Positions 23,863-32,860 of a stretch of DNA of 64,000 nt are shown piece after piece; the first letter of the stretch is position 1; every line of letters begins with the position of its first letter. This stretch comes from Bacteroidales bacterium. GTDB lineage: Bacteria > Bacteroidota > Bacteroidia > Bacteroidales > UBA932. The stretch covers positions 62,001 to 126,000 of the forward strand of contig JAFROX010000009.1 in NCBI GenBank assembly GCA_017429475.1, given 5' to 3'. The translations under genes and the position numbers were made by a program. The notes under the pieces were generated by a model. It did no database searches and was not told the origin of the DNA. It saw only the letters and a program-made list of their open reading frames with translations.

Positions 23863-26800
23863 TGCGAAGGATACTGTCATTGCTCATTATTGCATTGGTG
23901 CTGCCGTTGCTTTACGGCTGTATGGGCGATGTCATTTCCATCTCTGACATAGACCCCAATCCCGATGCACACCACAACGACCCCAGGCTCAGCTGGAGCC
24001 TGGAAGAAGCTTGGGCTGTGCTCGGGGAGGCCAACGAATTCCCGACACTGTCGAACCTCAAGAAGGTTAAGGTGAGCTACTCTTCTTCCAATGTGGAAGT
24101 GGCCACCGTCGACGGTAACGGACAGGTCACCCCGGTTGCTGCCGGCACGACCGTGATCACCGCATCCAGCGAAAGGGACGAAAGTTTTCTGGCGTCCTCC
24201 TGCTCATATACGCTTACTGTAGTACGCGCCGGGGCAGGACTTTCGTGGAGTGCTGACGAATTCAAGGCAACACTGGGCAATGACAATGACTATCCATCAC
24301 TGAACAATCCCAACAAGCTGGAGGTGACCTACACCTCCAGCGACGATGGGGTCGCCACCGTAGAAGCCGAGCAAGGCGGATACAAGCTCACTCTGGTCTC
24401 TGCGGGAACGGTGACGATCACCGCTTCCACTCCGCAGACGGATATCTATGATGCCGCCGAAGTATCATACACCCTCACGGTCAGCCGTGCCGAAGGGCAG
24501 CTGTCCTGGAATGCGGAGGAGGCCGTCGCCGTTATGGGCGAAGACAACATCTTCCCCGAACTGGCCAACCCCAACGGCCTGAAGGTGACCTTCACCTCGA
24601 GTGACGAAAACGTTGCAAGCGTCACCTCTTCTGCCGACGGCGGCTGCAAGGTTACTCCCCTGCACGAAGGCGTCACGGTCATCACCGCTTCCAGCGAAGA
24701 GACGAGGATATACAACGCCTCGAGCGCATCCTACACCCTTACCGTGAGGAAGTCGGACGTCACCATCTCCTGGAGTGACGGGGAATGCACCGCTACGATC
24801 GGAGCAGACAACACCTTCCCCACCCTCATCAACCCCGGAGACCAGCAGGTCGAATACAGTTCTAGCGATGAAAAGGTGGCCACCGTGGCAGCCACGAAGA
24901 CCGGCTATGCCGTGACTCTCGTTTCTAAAGGCACCGTCACCATCATTGCCACGTCCGCAGAGACTGACATCTACAATTCAGCCAGCTGCTCATACACTCT
25001 CACCGTAGAACCGGCAGAAGCCCGCCTTGCCTGGAGCGCATCCTCGGCTGCCGCCGTACTGGGAGAAGACAACCGCTTCCCCACTCTCAGCAACCCCGAC
25101 AAACTGGAAGTCACCTACAGTTCCAGCAACAGCAACGTGGCGACGGTGACCGCCAAGTCCACCGGCTGCAAGGTTACACCCCTGCACGAAGGAGTCACAG
25201 TCATCACGGCGTCCAGCAAGGAGACAGGCCGGTTCAAGGCTGCCAGCGTCTCATATACGCTGACTGTTTCCAAGTCTTCAGTCTTCATATCCTGGAGCGA
25301 CGCATCATACACTGCCACCCTGGGCAGTGACAGCAACGTCTTTCCCACCCTCAGCAATCCGGGAAGGCAGCAGATAGAATACAGTTCAAGCGACGGAGAG
25401 GTTGCCGCCGTCGCCGCCACTGAAACAGGCTACAGCGTGACTCTCAAGTCACAGGGCACCACCACCATCACAGCCACATCGGTGGCTACGGACATATACA
25501 CATCCACCACCGCCAGCTACATCCTGAACGTCGAAAAGGCCGACGGAGGTCTGGAGTGGAGCTCAAAATCCAAGACAGTGTACTTGGACAAGAATAACTC
25601 GTTCCCTACTCTCAAGAACCCCAACAACCTCGAGGTTACCTACAGTTCGTCCGACGAATCCGTAGCCACGGTGAACGCGACTGCATCCGGCTACACCGTC
25701 ACCCTGAAGAAAGCAGGCGAAACGACCATTACCGCCACCAGCAGGGAAACCGACATATTCAAAGCTTCCAGCGCTTCCTATACCCTGACCGTGAAGAAGA
25801 ACAACGTCAACGTAACCATCTCCTGGAGCGATAAAGAATATACTGCCACCCTGGCCAGCACCGGCAACAAATATCCTACGCTCAACAACCCCGGAAGGCT
25901 GTCGATAGAATACAGTTCAAGCAACGAAGCAGTCGCGACGGTCAGCCCGTCCGGCAGCGGCTACACTGTGACTCTGAAGAGTGCAGGTCTCACAGTCATA
26001 ACTGCCAAGAGCAAGGCCACTGACGACTATCCTTCCCAGAGCGTTTCATACAACCTGAACGTCGTCAAGAACACGGTCTCCATGGCCTGGAGTTCCGCCA
26101 GCTGCTCGGCCGTACTTGAACACGGAAGCGCAAACAGTTTCCCTACGCTTTCTGTCACGCCAAGCGGGCTCAGCATAAGCTATTCTTCGTCTGCCACCAA
26201 TGTCGCCACGATAAGCAGCAGCGGAGCCGTCACCCTCAAGGGAACAGGAACCACTGACATAACCGCCACGTTCGGCGGCAACACCAATTACCAGCCGGCT
26301 TCTGCCACTTACACTCTCACCGTAACGTCCGACCCTGGCTCCGGAGGCGGCGGCGATGACGGACAGGACGGAGAAGTGACCACAGTCTTTGCTTCTTCCG
26401 GAGGCGGCTCGAGCGACGACGAGATTTCCAACACCACATTCACCCGCCTCGTTACCGTGAACTATTCTTCCGGCGGAGCGACCGTCACCGGCTACAGTTC
26501 CGCAGTCAGCGACTTCTCGGTAAGCGTCAGCGGCAACAAGGTAACCATAACCTACAAGGGAAGCGAGAACGTAGCCTACAAGCTTAAAGGCAGCGCATCT
26601 GACGGCTGGTTCAAGCTCAGCAGCGACAAAAAGCAGGCTATCTGGCTGAGCGGCGTGAGTCTCACCTGCAGCAGCGGCGCTGCCATCAACAACCAGAGCG
26701 GCAAGCGCACCTTCGTCTATGTCGAAGGGACCAACTCACTGGCGGACGGCTCCTCAGCCTCCTATTCTTCCGGCAGCGAGGATATGAAGGCAGTGTTCTT

Positions 26801-28013
26801 CTCCGAGGGCCAGCTGGTGTTCAGCGGCCGGGGCAGCCTTACTGTCACTGCCAACAATTCCAAGGGCAAGAGCGGCATCGTGTCCGACGACTACATAAGG
26901 TTCCTGTCGAAGCCGACCGTCAAGGTCATTGCCAACAGCGGCGCGGGACACGGAATCAAGGTCAACGAATATGTGCAGATTAACGCAGGCACCATAAGCA
27001 TCACGTCGAAGGCCGCGACCAAGAAGGGCATCTCCTCTGACAACTACGTCCTCGTGGCCGGCGGTTCCACTACGATCAACGTCAGCGGAGGCGTGGGACT
27101 GGAAGACGGGGAATACAAGGGTACCGCGGGCATCAAGGCCGACAACTATTTCGAGATGAACTCGGGAACCCTTACCATCACCAATACCGGCACGGGCGGA
27201 AAGGGTATCAGCGCAGGCGACTATGACTACAGCAGCAGCCACAGCGTGGCCGACAGCTATATCTCCGGAGGTACGCTTAAGATTACGACAAGCGGTGCCG
27301 AATCGAACGATGAGACATCGAAGGGCATAAAGGTCGGCTGGGTCACCAAGAACGGCAACAAGGTTACAGCCTCTGCCGGAAACCTGGTCATCAACGGAGG
27401 TGTCATCACCGTCAACAGTTCGAAAAGCGAAGCCATCGAGGCCAAGGGCAAACTGACCTTCGACGGCGGCGAGACTTACGCCACCTCAGCAGCCGACGAC
27501 GCCATCAACAGCCAGGGAGACATGATCATCAAGAGCGGATACATATACGCATTCTCCAGCAAGAACGACGCAATGGACGCCAATGGCGACATGAAGATCA
27601 GCGGAGGCTACGTATATGCCGTGACCACCAAGGGCAATCCTGAGGTTGCCCTGGACGCCAACACCGAGGAAGGCCACAAGCTCTATATCAACAGCGGAGC
27701 CACCATAGTCGCATACGGAGGACTCGAACGCGGCTACTCGTCCGCACAGAACATATACCAGATCACTGCCTCGCAGAACAGTTGGAGCGCCCTCTACAAC
27801 GGAACCACGCCCATTGCCGCCTTCCAGGCGACTTCGGGCGTCACGCAATACATCGTCACAGCACCTTCGCTCGACAAGGCCTTCAACGGAGTCAGCGTGA
27901 ACGCAAGCGGCAAGCGCTGCTCCGGAATGTGGGCTACCAGCGGCATCAGCGGAGGCACCGAGACCACCCTGTCCACCTACACAGGCGGAACCGGAGGAGG
28001 TTGGCCTCATTAA
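23862..28013 (+). CDS. Large lipoprotein: nine Ig-like repeats and a Cthe_2159-type carbohydrate-binding domain
   Basis: A 1383-residue protein; the ATG at 23862 is chosen over a TTG one codon earlier. Lipoprotein signal VLPLLYGC. From base 23981 to about 26334 there are nine bacterial Ig-like repeats of 84-89 residues, each with a pattern of xxSWS, FPTLxNP, YSSSxxxVATV, TVITA and SYTLTV. A glycine/aspartate linker (about 26335-26370) leads into the C-terminal region, which resembles the Cthe_2159 beta-helix family (PF14262): VYVEGTNSL, SGRGSLTV, GHGIKVNEYVQINAG, GISSDNY and LDANTEEGHKLY. That family binds polygalacturonate-like polymers in clostridia. Predicted to be a surface adhesin or cell-wall/polymer-binding stalk. 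Confidence 0.8.
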   Translation: MRRILSLLIIALVLPLLYGCMGDVISISDIDPNPDAHHNDPRLSWSLEEAWAVLGEANEFPTLSNLKKVKVSYSSSNVEVATVDGNGQVTPVAAGTTVITASSERDESFLASSCSYTLTVVRAGAGLSWSADEFKATLGNDNDYPSLNNPNKLEVTYTSSDDGVATVEAEQGGYKLTLVSAGTVTITASTPQTDIYDAAEVSYTLTVSRAEGQLSWNAEEAVAVMGEDNIFPELANPNGLKVTFTSSDENVASVTSSADGGCKVTPLHEGVTVITASSEETRIYNASSASYTLTVRKSDVTISWSDGECTATIGADNTFPTLINPGDQQVEYSSSDEKVATVAATKTGYAVTLVSKGTVTIIATSAETDIYNSASCSYTLTVEPAEARLAWSASSAAAVLGEDNRFPTLSNPDKLEVTYSSSNSNVATVTAKSTGCKVTPLHEGVTVITASSKETGRFKAASVSYTLTVSKSSVFISWSDASYTATLGSDSNVFPTLSNPGRQQIEYSSSDGEVAAVAATETGYSVTLKSQGTTTITATSVATDIYTSTTASYILNVEKADGGLEWSSKSKTVYLDKNNSFPTLKNPNNLEVTYSSSDESVATVNATASGYTVTLKKAGETTITATSRETDIFKASSASYTLTVKKNNVNVTISWSDKEYTATLASTGNKYPTLNNPGRLSIEYSSSNEAVATVSPSGSGYTVTLKSAGLTVITAKSKATDDYPSQSVSYNLNVVKNTVSMAWSSASCSAVLEHGSANSFPTLSVTPSGLSISYSSSATNVATISSSGAVTLKGTGTTDITATFGGNTNYQPASATYTLTVTSDPGSGGGGDDGQDGEVTTVFASSGGGSSDDEISNTTFTRLVTVNYSSGGATVTGYSSAVSDFSVSVSGNKVTITYKGSENVAYKLKGSASDGWFKLSSDKKQAIWLSGVSLTCSSGAAINNQSGKRTFVYVEGTNSLADGSSASYSSGSEDMKAVFFSEGQLVFSGRGSLTVTANNSKGKSGIVSDDYIRFLSKPTVKVIANSGAGHGIKVNEYVQINAGTISITSKAATKKGISSDNYVLVAGGSTTINVSGGVGLEDGEYKGTAGIKADNYFEMNSGTLTITNTGTGGKGISAGDYDYSSSHSVADSYISGGTLKITTSGAESNDETSKGIKVGWVTKNGNKVTASAGNLVINGGVITVNSSKSEAIEAKGKLTFDGGETYATSAADDAINSQGDMIIKSGYIYAFSSKNDAMDANGDMKISGGYVYAVTTKGNPEVALDANTEEGHKLYINSGATIVAYGGLERGYSSAQNIYQITASQNSWSALYNGTTPIAAFQATSGVTQYIVTAPSLDKAFNGVSVNASGKRCSGMWATSGISGGTETTLSTYTGGTGGGWPH
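23981..26334 (+). repeat. Nine tandem Ig-like coding repeats, about 260 bp each
   Basis: Repeats begin near 23981, 24235, 24496, 24760, 25021, 25282, 25549, 25816 and 26080. Copies 3, 5 and 7 are of one type (no TISWSD opening; copies 3 and 5 share PLHEGVTVITASS), and copies 4, 6 and 8 of another (opening xxISWSD, with NPGxQQ or NPGRLS). The unit of duplication therefore looks like a pair of about 522 bp. Copies 3 and 5 are very close at DNA level around 24646-24710 and 25167-25230. Confidence 0.8.
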
Positions 28014-28024
28014 ACCATACAGCC

Positions 28025-28432
28025 ATGAAAAAACTGACAGTCATCACAGCATTGCTCATCGCCTGCCTGTCGACAGCGTACGCACAGGACAGCCAGACAC
28101 TAAACAAGAAGAACCTAGTGGTCAAGGAGTGGAACACGGACGCCCGCGGCAACCGCATCCTCGACCATCAGACCGTATATTCCGCACAGGGCAACAAGAT
28201 AGAAGAGACGGAGTACTACAGCAACGGCAAGCAGAAGTGGCGCAAGAAATTCGAATGGGCCACCGCCGACAGGATGGCACGCGAACTTGTCTATGACGAG
28301 CGCAACCGTCTGGTGGACTACAAGAGATTCGAATACAACGAATTCGGAAAGAAAAAGACGCAATACACCTACGACCCGAAGGGCCGGCTGATCAGCACCA
28401 AGATATTCGAATACATCACGCAGGATGAATGA
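28025..28432 (+). CDS. Small secreted protein with YD/MORN-like repeats
   Basis: The ATG at 28025 opens a signal peptide (MKKLTVITALLIACLSTAYAQ); earlier in-frame starts lie inside the preceding gene. The mature part (about 115 residues) has short repeated beta-hairpins such as YSAQGNKIEETEYYSNGKQKW, VYDERNRLVDYKRFEYN and TYDPKGRLISTKIFEY, resembling YD or MORN-like repeats. No enzyme motif is visible. It begins 11 bases after the large lipoprotein and overlaps the VTC gene by 8 bases, so it belongs to the same operon. Confidence 0.7.
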   Translation: MKKLTVITALLIACLSTAYAQDSQTLNKKNLVVKEWNTDARGNRILDHQTVYSAQGNKIEETEYYSNGKQKWRKKFEWATADRMARELVYDERNRLVDYKRFEYNEFGKKKTQYTYDPKGRLISTKIFEYITQDE

Positions 28433-29219
28433 CGCCCGCACGATAATCGAGCCCATTGCCGGAACCATTCCCCCGGTCAGCCTGGAGGAGATGGATTCCG
28501 TGAAGCTGCTCAACCGCATCGACAGCAAGTACGTGACCGACGCCCGCACGCTGGTCTCTCTGCTTGAAGATGCGAGGGCGGCTGGCTACCGTGCGCTTGA
28601 AACATCCGGAGCCAAGGTCAGTCCGTATACCACCGTGTACTACGACACCGACGCCCTGAAGATGTATCTCGACCACCACAACAAGCGTCTTGTGCGCCAG
28701 AAAGTCCGCACGCGCGTCTACGAGAATTCGGGCGACGCCTACCTCGAGATCAAGCGCAAGGACAATCACGGACGCACCAGAAAAAAAAGGACGCCGATCC
28801 CTTCCGACGAGCTGCTCGGCTTCGCAGGCGACGCGGCGGCCTGCGACTATCTGGCACGGCACTCCGCCTACACGGCCGACTTGCTGCAGCCGGTGCTGTC
28901 CACCTCGTTCCGCCGCATCACCCTGGTGAACGCGGCTATGACCGAAAGGCTCACCATCGACACCGACGTGCGTTTCAGCAACTACCGCACAGGACTTGGC
29001 GGCAGCCTCAAGGATGCCGTCATCATCGAGCTCAAGCAGGACGGGCGATATGCCAGCCAGATGAAAGGCATACTGCTCGACCACCGCGTAAAGCCGCTGC
29101 GCGTCAGCAAATACTGCATAGCGGAGACCCTCACCGACCCTACCGCCAAGAGGAACCGTTTCAAGGAGAAGGTCCGCAGCATTGAAAAGATAATAAACGA
29201 CAAAATAGAATCGATATGA
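28425..29219 (+). CDS. VTC-domain (polyphosphate polymerase-like) protein
   Basis: A 264-residue soluble protein of the VTC family, related to the triphosphate-tunnel catalytic domain of yeast Vtc4. Tunnel residues visible in order: LLNRIDSKYV (Arg31, Lys35), TVYYDT, KVRTRVYE (Arg95, Arg97), YLEIKRK (Glu108, Lys110, Arg111, Lys112), RKKRTPI, ERLTIDTDVRF (Arg175), IIELKQD (Glu202, Lys204) and VSKYC (Lys229). The basic tunnel wall and the acidic metal ligands are intact, so nucleotide- or polyphosphate-type chemistry is plausible. The neighbours DUF4956 and the Cthe_2159-like protein recur with VTC domains in other bacteria. Substrate not known. Confidence 0.88.
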   Translation: MNDARTIIEPIAGTIPPVSLEEMDSVKLLNRIDSKYVTDARTLVSLLEDARAAGYRALETSGAKVSPYTTVYYDTDALKMYLDHHNKRLVRQKVRTRVYENSGDAYLEIKRKDNHGRTRKKRTPIPSDELLGFAGDAAACDYLARHSAYTADLLQPVLSTSFRRITLVNAAMTERLTIDTDVRFSNYRTGLGGSLKDAVIIELKQDGRYASQMKGILLDHRVKPLRVSKYCIAETLTDPTAKRNRFKEKVRSIEKIINDKIESI

Positions 29220-29983
29220 TAACAGCCCAGGACTTCGGAGACTACAGTCTAGCCGACGAGAACATAATGGACATCCAGAGCATCACCGACGCCGCGATGA
29301 CCACCGGCCAGTCCATAGCCGAACTTTGCATAAGGTTCTTCCTGAACCTGCTCGTATGCTGGATACTCGTCCAGTTCTTCTACTACCGCAAGAGCCGCCG
29401 CCGCGACTACTGCTTCACCTTTATGGTGTTCTCCGCAGCGATGCTCCTGCTGCTCTACATAATGGGCAACGTGGAAGTCGGCGTCGGCCTCACCCTCGGC
29501 CTCTTCGCCATATTCGGCGTGATCCGCTACCGCACCGAGACGGTACCCATCAGGGAGATGACCTATCTCTTCGTCATCATCGCGCTGGCTGCCGTCAACG
29601 GCCTGGCACCTGTCTACAAGCTCGTAGGCGCCGCTGGTCCCGATCCCCGCTACGTGCTGAGTGTGGGAACCGTAGGCATAATGGCTCTGTCCAACCTGCT
29701 CGTGATCGCGCTCATATGGCTCCTCGAGAACGGCAGGTTCCTCAAGCATACGTCCACCAAGCTGGTCCTCTACGACCGCATCGACCTGATTGTTCCGGAG
29801 AAGCGTGCTGAGCTCATCGCCGACCTCGAGAAACGCACCGGCATCAAGGTAGACAACCTTGAGATCGGACACGTGGACTTCCTCAGGGACGCCGCATACA
29901 TCAAGATTTATTACACTCTGGAAAAGGGCCAGACAGGCTCTATCGACAATCTCACCAGGGCCAGGGACTTTGTAGAACAATAG
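29216..29983 (+). CDS. DUF4956 integral membrane protein
   Basis: A 255-residue protein with about four to five membrane helices between residues 30 and 170 and a cytosolic C-terminal domain (LVLYDRIDLIVPEKRAELIADLEKRTG). The conserved LGLFAIFGVIRYRTETVPIREMTYLF is the DUF4956 signature. It overlaps the VTC gene by 4 bases (ATGA). Its constant association with VTC proteins suggests that it is the membrane partner of that enzyme, perhaps a channel or scaffold for the product; no activity has been shown. Confidence 0.88.
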   Translation: MITAQDFGDYSLADENIMDIQSITDAAMTTGQSIAELCIRFFLNLLVCWILVQFFYYRKSRRRDYCFTFMVFSAAMLLLLYIMGNVEVGVGLTLGLFAIFGVIRYRTETVPIREMTYLFVIIALAAVNGLAPVYKLVGAAGPDPRYVLSVGTVGIMALSNLLVIALIWLLENGRFLKHTSTKLVLYDRIDLIVPEKRAELIADLEKRTGIKVDNLEIGHVDFLRDAAYIKIYYTLEKGQTGSIDNLTRARDFVEQ

Positions 29984-29987
29984 TGTT

Positions 29988-30788
29988 ATGAGAACAGGAA
30001 GACTGCTGATCTGCATACTGATGGCCGTTGTTCCGGTTCTGGCTTCAGCCCAGATATCGGTGAACGACCTCGATGCGGAATTTGGTGCGCGCATAGGCGC
30101 GACGATAGACAAGAAGATCGTCAGGGGACTGCACGTGTCCGTGTCCGGCGAGGGCCGCCTCACCGACAATTTCAGCAGCCTGAGCCGTTTCGACGCCGGG
30201 ATTGGCGTCACCTACAAGCTCGATGACCGTTTCAAGTTCGGAGCCGGATACGTGTTCATCGACAGGCTCTCTTCATCCGATGTCTGGAAGAACCGTCACC
30301 GCATCTACGCCGACGCCAAATACACGCTGAAGGCCGGCTACTGGAACTTCTCCCTGAGGGAACGCCTGCAGCTGACCCACAAGGACGTGAACGCATACAA
30401 GCACCAGAGCACGCCAAATTCACTTGCCCTCAAGAGCCGTGTGCAAGTTGCATACAAGGGGCTTTTCAACCTCACTCCCTACTGCTATCTGGAACTGCGC
30501 AACGTGTTCAACGACCCGGCCTGCGCCGCCACCTGGAACACTGTCAGCGAGAGTTTCACCGACTATGCCTTCACGGGCTACACCGACACCTATATCAACC
30601 GCATCCGGGGGTCCGTAGGTGCCGAATGGGAAATCGACCATCACAACTCCTTGGACTTCTATCTGCTTGCAGACTACTGCAACGACAAGAACGTCGATAC
30701 CGGCCAGGGCGGCTCCGTGCTGAAATCCATCAGCTACGACCGGGGTTTCCGCGCAACCATATGCGTGGCCTACCAGTTCAGTTTCTAG
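29988..30788 (+). CDS. DUF2490 outer-membrane beta-barrel protein
   Basis: A 266-residue protein with a signal peptide ending LASAQ and about ten amphipathic beta-strands, ending with a typical outer-membrane terminus (AYQFSF). The GRLTDNFSSLSRFDAGIGVTYKLDDRFKFGAGY section matches DUF2490. It starts 4 bases after DUF4956 and is the last gene of the operon. It may provide the outer-membrane end of the VTC-DUF4956 system. Confidence 0.82.
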   Translation: MRTGRLLICILMAVVPVLASAQISVNDLDAEFGARIGATIDKKIVRGLHVSVSGEGRLTDNFSSLSRFDAGIGVTYKLDDRFKFGAGYVFIDRLSSSDVWKNRHRIYADAKYTLKAGYWNFSLRERLQLTHKDVNAYKHQSTPNSLALKSRVQVAYKGLFNLTPYCYLELRNVFNDPACAATWNTVSESFTDYAFTGYTDTYINRIRGSVGAEWEIDHHNSLDFYLLADYCNDKNVDTGQGGSVLKSISYDRGFRATICVAYQFSF

Positions 30789-30789
30789 A

Positions 30790-31266
30790 CTACACGCTGA
30801 CGCTGTATTCGTGCTTTATCTCTTCCATCACGAACGTGCTCTCTATCGAGGCCACGTTGTCGTGACGGCCGATTACGTTCAGCAGGAACTGCTGGTAGTA
30901 TTTCATATCCGGAGACTGGATGCGGAGCATATAGTCGAAGCTGCCTGAGATGTTGTAGCACTCCGTCACCTGCGGCACGGCCATTATCATTTCCGTGAAC
31001 TCCCTTGCCTTCTCGGCGCTCAGATGCCTGAGCTTCACGCTGCAGAAAACGGCGAAACCCCTTCCGAGCTTCTCCGCGTCGAGTATCGTAGCATACTGCC
31101 GTATATAACCAAGACGTTCCAGTCTTTTTACGCGCTCATACGCCGGCGTGGTGGACAGATGCACCTGAGCCGCGAGTTCCTTGTTGGTCAGGCGGGCGTT
31201 GTGCTGGAGCGCACGGAGGATGTCGATGTCCTTGCTGTCGAGAGTGTATTCTTTTTCGGAGGCCAT
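30790..31266 (-). CDS. Lrp/AsnC family transcriptional regulator
   Basis: A 158-residue protein: N-terminal helix-turn-helix (LDSKDIDILRALQHNARLTNKELAAQVHLSTTPAYERVKRLE) and C-terminal RAM ligand-binding domain (FCSVKLRHLS, VPQVTECYNISGSFDYML). It is transcribed divergently from metY and is the likely regulator of it, in response to an amino acid. Its stop is 1 base from the end of the convergent DUF2490 gene. Confidence 0.9.
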   Translation of the reverse strand: MASEKEYTLDSKDIDILRALQHNARLTNKELAAQVHLSTTPAYERVKRLERLGYIRQYATILDAEKLGRGFAVFCSVKLRHLSAEKAREFTEMIMAVPQVTECYNISGSFDYMLRIQSPDMKYYQQFLLNVIGRHDNVASIESTFVMEEIKHEYSVSV

Positions 31267-31304
31267 AATTGCAGTGTTTTGGAATTATATTCTACTATTT
31301 TCCA

Positions 31305-31312
31305 CAAATTTA
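31305..31312 (-). promoter_or_regulatory. -7 promoter element of the lrp-like gene
   Basis: Minus strand TAAATTTG, 38 bases before the start codon at 31266. The AT-rich 144-base divergent region shared with metY is the likely operator region for the Lrp-type protein. Confidence 0.5.
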
Positions 31313-31410
31313 GTTATTTCTTCCAAATTTTCAATTTTCATTGGTAGAAAAATTAAGCAAACCGACCTTTGCAACGAAAGAAAACGAAAAACAATTAAAA
31401 ACATACGACC

Positions 31411-32697
31411 ATGAGTAAGAATTACCGCTTCGAGACATTGCAGCTCCACGTAGGACAGGAACAAGCAGACCCCGCAACCGACGCACGCGCCGTTCCTATC
31501 TACCAGACCACTTCCTATGTTTTCCATAACTCACAGCACGCAGCAGACCGCTTCGGACTCCGTGACGCCGGCAACATCTACGGCCGACTGACCAATTCCA
31601 CCCAGGGCGTCTTCGAAGACCGCGTGGCCGCCCTTGAAGGCGGAGTGGCCGGCCTTGCCGTCGCTTCGGGAGCCGCAGCAATCACCTACGCCCTTCAGAA
31701 CATCGCCCAGTCCGGCGACCATATAGTCGCTGCCGACAACCTCTACGGCGGAACCTACAACCTGATAACACACACGCTCGCTACACAGGGCATCACAAGC
31801 ACCATCATAAACATCAACGACCTGGCCGCCCTTGAAGCAGCCATCAGGCCCGAAACCAAAGTCATCTACGCCGAAACCTTCGGCAATCCCAACGGCGACG
31901 TGCTCGACGTCGACGGCGTGGCTGCAGTAGCCCACCGCCACGGCATCGTCTTCATAGTGGACAACACCTTCGGAACTCCCTACCTCATCCGTCCCATCGA
32001 ACACGGTGCGGATGTCGTCGTTCACTCTGCCACCAAGTTCATCGGAGGCCACGGTTCGTCTCTCGGCGGCGTTATCGTCGACGGAGGCAAGTTCGACTGG
32101 CTGGCCAACTCTGACCGCTACCCTACGCTGACTAAACCTGACCCTTCATACCACGGTATCGTCTTCGCACAGGCTGTGGGTGCAGCAGCTTACGTGACAC
32201 GCATCCGCGCCGTCATCCTCAGGGATACCGGAGCCGCAATCTCTCCGTTCAACGCATTCCTGCTGCTGCAGGGTCTCGAGACTCTCTCGCTGCGCGTGGA
32301 GCGTCACGTGGAGAACGCCCTCAAGGTAGTCGAGTTCCTCAGCAAACACCCGAAGGTTGCTAAGGTCAACCATCCTTCTCTTGCGGACCATCAGGACAAT
32401 GCTCTTTACAAGAAGTATTTCCCGAACGGCGGAGGCAGCATCTTCACCTTCGAGATCAAGGGAGGAGAGAAAGAGGCCTGGAAGTTCATCGACGCTCTGG
32501 AGATCTTCTCGTTGCTGGCAAATGTGGCTGATGTCAAGAGCCTCGTGATCCATCCATACACTACGACTCACTCGCAGCTGTCAGAAGAGGAACTCAAGCA
32601 GCAGCACATCACTCCTGCTACGGTTCGTCTGAGCATAGGTACGGAGCACATCGACGACATCATCGAGGACCTGGAGCAGGCGCTCGCGAAAATCTGA
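31411..32697 (+). CDS. metY: O-acetylhomoserine sulfhydrylase
   Basis: A 428-residue PLP enzyme of the Cys/Met metabolism family. The PLP-binding lysine is in [13 protein letters not shown] (Lys209), with [13 protein letters not shown] and DNTFGTPYL before it. The length and the internal insert ([17 protein letters not shown]) are typical of O-acetylhomoserine aminocarboxypropyltransferase rather than the shorter cystathionine enzymes. It makes homocysteine from O-acetylhomoserine and sulfide. It is divergent from an Lrp-type regulator. Confidence 0.9.
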   Translation: MSKNYRFETLQLHVGQEQADPATDARAVPIYQTTSYVFHNSQHAADRFGLRDAGNIYGRLTNSTQGVFEDRVAALEGGVAGLAVASGAAAITYALQNIAQSGDHIVAADNLYGGTYNLITHTLATQGITSTIININDLAALEAAIRPETKVIYAETFGNPNGDVLDVDGVAAVAHRHGIVFIVDNTFGTPYLIRPIEHGADVVVHSATKFIGGHGSSLGGVIVDGGKFDWLANSDRYPTLTKPDPSYHGIVFAQAVGAAAYVTRIRAVILRDTGAAISPFNAFLLLQGLETLSLRVERHVENALKVVEFLSKHPKVAKVNHPSLADHQDNALYKKYFPNGGGSIFTFEIKGGEKEAWKFIDALEIFSLLANVADVKSLVIHPYTTTHSQLSEEELKQQHITPATVRLSIGTEHIDDIIEDLEQALAKI

Positions 32698-32745
32698 CGA
32701 ACACGCTTGCATCTACGCAGAAAGCAAGCTAATTCACAAAATAAT

Positions 32746-32839
32746 AGCAAGGTCTTCCGTAAGTGGCGAAGGGGTGTTGCACAAAGGACTATTATTCTAG
32801 TCCTCTAGCAACAGCCCCGTAGCCCAGGAAGGCCTTGCT
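32746..32839. repeat. Long imperfect hairpin between convergent genes
   Basis: Three stacked stems: 32746-32758 with 32827-32839 (13 pairs, one G-T), 32771-32780 with 32808-32818 (10 pairs, one bulge) and 32785-32790 with 32799-32804 (6 pairs) around an 8-base loop. A smaller hairpin (gcttgc/gcaagc, 32705-32710 and 32724-32729) precedes it. The region lies between metY and the GH43 gene and may act as a bidirectional terminator, but it lacks T runs. Confidence 0.65.
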
Positions 32840-32860
32840 GTCTGTATGATAATCGTGATA

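Noticed and set aside
31267..31410. A SAM riboswitch in front of metY
   Set aside because: The 144-base AT-rich divergent region shows no pattern I could recognise as a SAM aptamer; an Lrp-type operator region is more likely.
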